Origin: Thiocapsa sp.
GTDB taxonomy: Bacteria; Pseudomonadota; Gammaproteobacteria; Chromatiales; Chromatiaceae
Assembly: GCF_022340925.1 (NCBI RefSeq)
Contig: NZ_JAJDNA010000051.1
Location: forward strand, 1-35,650
Reading direction: 5' to 3'
DNA: 35,650 nucleotides
Shown: one piece after another, positions 32,955-35,650 of the stretch
Numbering within the stretch: position 1 is the first letter of the stretch
Layout of the letters: every line of letters starts with the position of its first letter
The notes under the pieces: model-generated
Databases searched by the model: none
What the model saw: only the letters and a program-made list of their open reading frames with translations
What the model was told of the DNA's origin: nothing
Translations under genes and position numbers: made by a program

Positions 32955-34289
32955 TCAGACTCGGCCGGCCCGCTCGAACAAGGCCAGCGACTCGACATGC
33001 GCGGTTTGCGGGAACATGTCCATCACCCCGGCAGCCACAAGACGGTAGCCGAGCCCGTTCACCAGGCGATCCGCGTCGCGAGCGAGCGTCGTCGGATAAC
33101 AGGAGACGTAGAGCATGCGATCGACGCCGAGGCGCGGCAACCAGTCGATGATGGTGAGTGCACCGCTTCGAGGTGGATCCAGCAAGGCCTTGGCGAAACC
33201 CTCACGCAGCCAGGGCTCCACATCGAGCTCGCCGTAGAGATCCGCCGCATAAAAACGCGCATTCGTGATCTTGTTCAAGGTGGCGTTCGACTCCGCACGT
33301 GCCACGAGACCGGCATCGCCCTCCACTCCGACGACCCGTTGGGCACGCCGCGCCAGCGGCAGGGTAAAGTTGCCGACACCGCAGAAGAGATCCAAGACCT
33401 GCTCATCCGGCTGCACGTCCAAGAGGCCGAGCGCCTGATCGACCATCAGACGGTTCACCTCGAGATTCACCTGAGTGAAGTCGGTCGGCTCGAACGCGAT
33501 GCGCAGATCGTGGCTGGGCAGCTCGTAGTAGAGTGCCAGGCCCTGTCCGGGAAGCGGTCGGATGCTCTCGGGCCCCGACTCCTGCAGGTAGACGTGGAGG
33601 CCCTCATGCTCGGCGAGTGCACCGAGCACGCCGAGATCGGCGGCACTGGGTGGGGCCAGCACCCGAAAGACGAGGACAGGTGGCGTGTCACCGAGCGCGA
33701 CCTCGATCTGCGGCACCTGCTGGCGAATGCTCAGCGAATCGAGCGCGTCGGCAATCGCTTTGATGCGTCCGCCGACCGAAGGATGGAGCACCTCACACCG
33801 GTTCAGGTCCGCGATAAACGAGCTGCCCCGTTCCCGAAATCCCACCAGGGTCCGCCCCTTTTTGGCGACGTGACGCACCCCAAGCCGCGCCTTGCGCCGG
33901 TATCCCCATGCCCGGGCGCTCAGCGGCTCCAGCCATCTCAGCGGGGTTACCTTGCCGATGCGCAGGAAGACCTCGGCCAGACTGGCCTGCTTGAAACGGA
34001 TCTGCGCATCGGCATCCATGTGCTGCAGCGCGCAACCGCCGCACACGCCAAAATGGCTGCACCCCGGCGTCACCCGCTCGGGCGCCGGCCGCAGGATCTC
34101 GAGGGTCACGCCCTCGTCGTAGCGACGCTGCGTCCGCACATACCGGAAGCGCACGCGCTCGCCCGGCAGCGCCCCCTCGATGAAGACCGCCTTGCCGTCG
34201 AGATGTGCCAGGCCCCGACCCTCATGGGTCAGACCTTCAATCTCGGCCTCGAACGGTCCCTGAGGCAACGGCTTGCGGCGTCTTGACAC
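32955..34289 (-). CDS. rlmD: 23S rRNA (uracil-1939-C5)-methyltransferase RlmD
   Basis: 444 residues from GTG 34289, which follows GAGG ten bases upstream; the frame continues to 34451, but the family start (a TRAM domain, residues about 10-65) fits the GTG. The [4Fe-4S] ligands Cys77, Cys83, Cys86 (CSHFGVCGGC) and Cys165 are present. The SAM motif is VLDLFCGVGNFTLPLA and the catalytic loop VSCYPTTLARDA supplies the nucleophilic Cys; DPPRSG is the conserved motif IV. It makes m5U1939 in 23S rRNA. It lies 103 bp downstream of cysM on the same strand, an arrangement I recall from Pseudomonas. Confidence 0.94.
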   Translation of the reverse strand: MSRRRKPLPQGPFEAEIEGLTHEGRGLAHLDGKAVFIEGALPGERVRFRYVRTQRRYDEGVTLEILRPAPERVTPGCSHFGVCGGCALQHMDADAQIRFKQASLAEVFLRIGKVTPLRWLEPLSARAWGYRRKARLGVRHVAKKGRTLVGFRERGSSFIADLNRCEVLHPSVGGRIKAIADALDSLSIRQQVPQIEVALGDTPPVLVFRVLAPPSAADLGVLGALAEHEGLHVYLQESGPESIRPLPGQGLALYYELPSHDLRIAFEPTDFTQVNLEVNRLMVDQALGLLDVQPDEQVLDLFCGVGNFTLPLARRAQRVVGVEGDAGLVARAESNATLNKITNARFYAADLYGELDVEPWLREGFAKALLDPPRSGALTIIDWLPRLGVDRMLYVSCYPTTLARDADRLVNGLGYRLVAAGVMDMFPQTAHVESLALFERAGRV

Positions 34290-34392
34290 GGGTTCAACCT
34301 CGATTCGAGCCCCTGGACCGCACAGCCGATCAATGGGCGATTCATGCCTGGGATTCCCGTTCTCCCGAGGCCTCGACGATTTCAGCGCTTCA

Positions 34393-35283
34393 CTAAGCGG
34401 GAAACACGCCAGTCGACAGATAGCGGTCGCCACGGTCGCAGATGATCGCAACGATCACAGCATCGCTCACCTCACGCGAGAGTCGCAGGGCGGCCGCGAC
34501 ACAACCACCGGAAGAGACGCCGCCGAAGATCCCCTCTTGCGCCGCCAGCTCCCGAGCCGTCCGCTCGGCGAGATCCTGGGAGACGTCGATGATCCGATCC
34601 ACGCCCGCTGGATCGAAGATCTTCGGCAGATAGGCCTCCGGCCAGCGACGGATCCCCGGGATGCTTGACCCCTCCTCCGGCTGGACCCCGATGATCTGGA
34701 CCTCCGGGTTCCGCTCCTTGAGATACCGACCTGTTCCCATGATGGTTCCGGTCGTTCCCATGGCGCTCACGAAGTGGGTGATGGAGCCATGGGTATCGCG
34801 CCAGACCTCCGGACCCGTCGACTGATAATGGGCCGCCGGATTGTCCGGGTTCGAGAACTGATCGAGCCGGACCCCCTCGCCGCGTGCCTCCATCGCGTTA
34901 GCCAGATCGATCGCCGCCTCCATGCTGCCCGCCTTGGGCGTCAGGACAATCTCCGCACCGAAGCTGCGCATGACGCCGCGCCGCTCGGCGCTCATGTGCT
35001 CCGGCATGATCAAGACCATTCGGTACCCTTTGATCGCTGCCGCCATTGCCAGCGCGATACCCGTGTTGCCGCTGGTCGCCTCGATCAGGGTGTCGCCGGG
35101 TTTGATGCTCCCACGCTCCTCGGCACACCGAATCATGTTCAATGCTGGACGATCCTTCACCGAGCCCGCCGGATTGTTGCCCTCGAGCTTGGCAAGGATC
35201 AGATTCTCGGCCGCCCCCGGCAGTCGTTGAAGCCGCACCAGCGGCGTGTTACCCACAAAGTCTTCGATCGTCGGATAAGACAT
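34393..35283 (-). CDS. cysM: cysteine synthase B / O-acetylserine sulfhydrylase
   Basis: 296 residues from ATG 35283 (MSYPTIEDFVGNTPLVRLQRL), close to E. coli CysM (303). The PLP lysine is Lys43 in NNPAGSVKDRPA, the substrate loop is EATSGNTGIALA, and the phosphate-binding and C-terminal blocks (SAMGTTGTIMGTGRYL, then IFGGVSSGG) are present. The sequence ends ICDRGDRYLSTGVF, typical of CysM. It makes cysteine from O-acetylserine using sulfide or thiosulfate; CysM forms tend to accept thiosulfate. It is divergent from the Hpt gene to the right. Confidence 0.94.
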   Translation of the reverse strand: MSYPTIEDFVGNTPLVRLQRLPGAAENLILAKLEGNNPAGSVKDRPALNMIRCAEERGSIKPGDTLIEATSGNTGIALAMAAAIKGYRMVLIMPEHMSAERRGVMRSFGAEIVLTPKAGSMEAAIDLANAMEARGEGVRLDQFSNPDNPAAHYQSTGPEVWRDTHGSITHFVSAMGTTGTIMGTGRYLKERNPEVQIIGVQPEEGSSIPGIRRWPEAYLPKIFDPAGVDRIIDVSQDLAERTARELAAQEGIFGGVSSGGCVAAALRLSREVSDAVIVAIICDRGDRYLSTGVFPA

Positions 35284-35456
35284 CGTCTGCCCGCCCGGGC
35301 CTGGGGCCCGCCCTATGAGGTTGAAGCCTCGATTCTGCACCAGCATCCGGCAGCAACCAAGTCAGACTGAGGCATTCGATGCCGGACTCGGGCGCCGCGG
35401 CTCCGGTGCCGCTATCATAGGGCGCTGATGCGATGACTCAACCGGGGGAGCCAACC

Positions 35457-35650
35457 GTGGCCGAGACAGACCATCGATCGAGGCTGGACGCACTGCCGGT
35501 CCGAGACGAGCAGGCCGCGCTTGCCAGCACCGAGGGGGATTCGTCGCTCGCCGACGAGCTTCTGGAGGCGTTGCTTGCCGGACTTCCGGCGGAGATCGAA
35601 GACCTGCGTGCCTGTGTCGCCGAGTCCGATTGGGCCGGACTCTCCGAGCA
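35457..35650 (+). CDS. Hpt-domain phosphotransfer protein, 5' part (truncated by window edge)
   Basis: The frame is open at the right edge. GTG 35457 is chosen because GGGGGAG lies seven bases upstream; an ATG in frame at 35433 has no such site. The first residues are polar, then LPVRDEQAALASTEGDSSLADELLEALLAGLPAEIEDL resembles the first helices of BarA-type Hpt domains. The phosphorylated histidine (HxLHGS-like) would lie just beyond the window. In Pseudomonas the gene divergent to cysM is gacS, a full hybrid sensor kinase. Here an Hpt domain sits at the protein's N terminus, so this is probably a separate Hpt protein or a rearranged kinase. Confidence 0.65.
   Translation, partial: MAETDHRSRLDALPVRDEQAALASTEGDSSLADELLEALLAGLPAEIEDLRACVAESDWAGLSE

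Noticed and set aside
34290..34451. Longer N terminus of RlmD
   Set aside because: The RlmD family N terminus begins at the GTG at 34289, and the extension would overlap the end of cysM.
1..35650. CRISPR array, tRNA or rRNA genes
   Set aside because: No regularly spaced repeats or recognisable tRNA/rRNA sequences were seen by eye; an RNA-gene scan was not possible.

Overview
This is a GC-rich bacterial chromosomal window with a gammaproteobacterial gene content: PepN, LptF, Hsp15, RlmD next to CysM, a DUF454/YbaN protein, and a site closely resembling the Enterobacteria/Pseudomonas-type dif sequence. Together with a complete Rnf complex, a pyruvate:ferredoxin oxidoreductase and a plant-type ferredoxin-NADP reductase, this suggests an anaerobic or phototrophic gammaproteobacterium such as a purple sulfur bacterium (Chromatiales). 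That placement is inference; no photosynthesis or sulfur-oxidation gene lies in the window.

Layout. 1-5.1 kb: the 3' part of a YhaN/SbcC-like ATPase, a dif-like Xer site, a gutted Tn3-family transposase, a DUF2784 membrane protein and a class III cyclase fused to a PilZ domain. 5.1-6.4 kb: a small unknown membrane-anchored protein and a DUF454 protein. 6.4-17.9 kb, all on the minus strand: rnfB, a giant nifJ, rnfC, rnfD, rnfG, rnfE, rnfA, a small four-cysteine membrane protein, then fnr. Most downstream genes overlap or nearly touch. 18.2-21.9 kb, minus: a ClpP-like lipoprotein overlapping the end of a fused hisHF, preceded by a MerR-type regulator. 22.4-26.5 kb, plus: a potFGHI-type polyamine ABC transporter. 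26.6-35.65 kb: lptF without a neighbouring lptG, a TraR/DksA-like zinc finger, pepN, the grx-hslR-unknown operon, an L,D-transpeptidase, rlmD, cysM, and the start of an Hpt-domain protein.

The centrepiece is the Rnf/PFOR/FNR operon. PFOR (NifJ) would exchange electrons between pyruvate and ferredoxin, Rnf would couple ferredoxin and NADH to an ion gradient, and FNR would link ferredoxin to NADPH. All three ferredoxin-linked modules therefore share one transcription unit. Its NifJ is about 450 residues longer than usual. It has two insertions at metal/cofactor domains, and a glycine-rich linker carries an extra C-terminal ferredoxin. GC-rich stem-loops flank nifJ on both sides, and a 15-bp perfect inverted repeat lies upstream of rnfB. 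No tRNA, rRNA or CRISPR array was seen.
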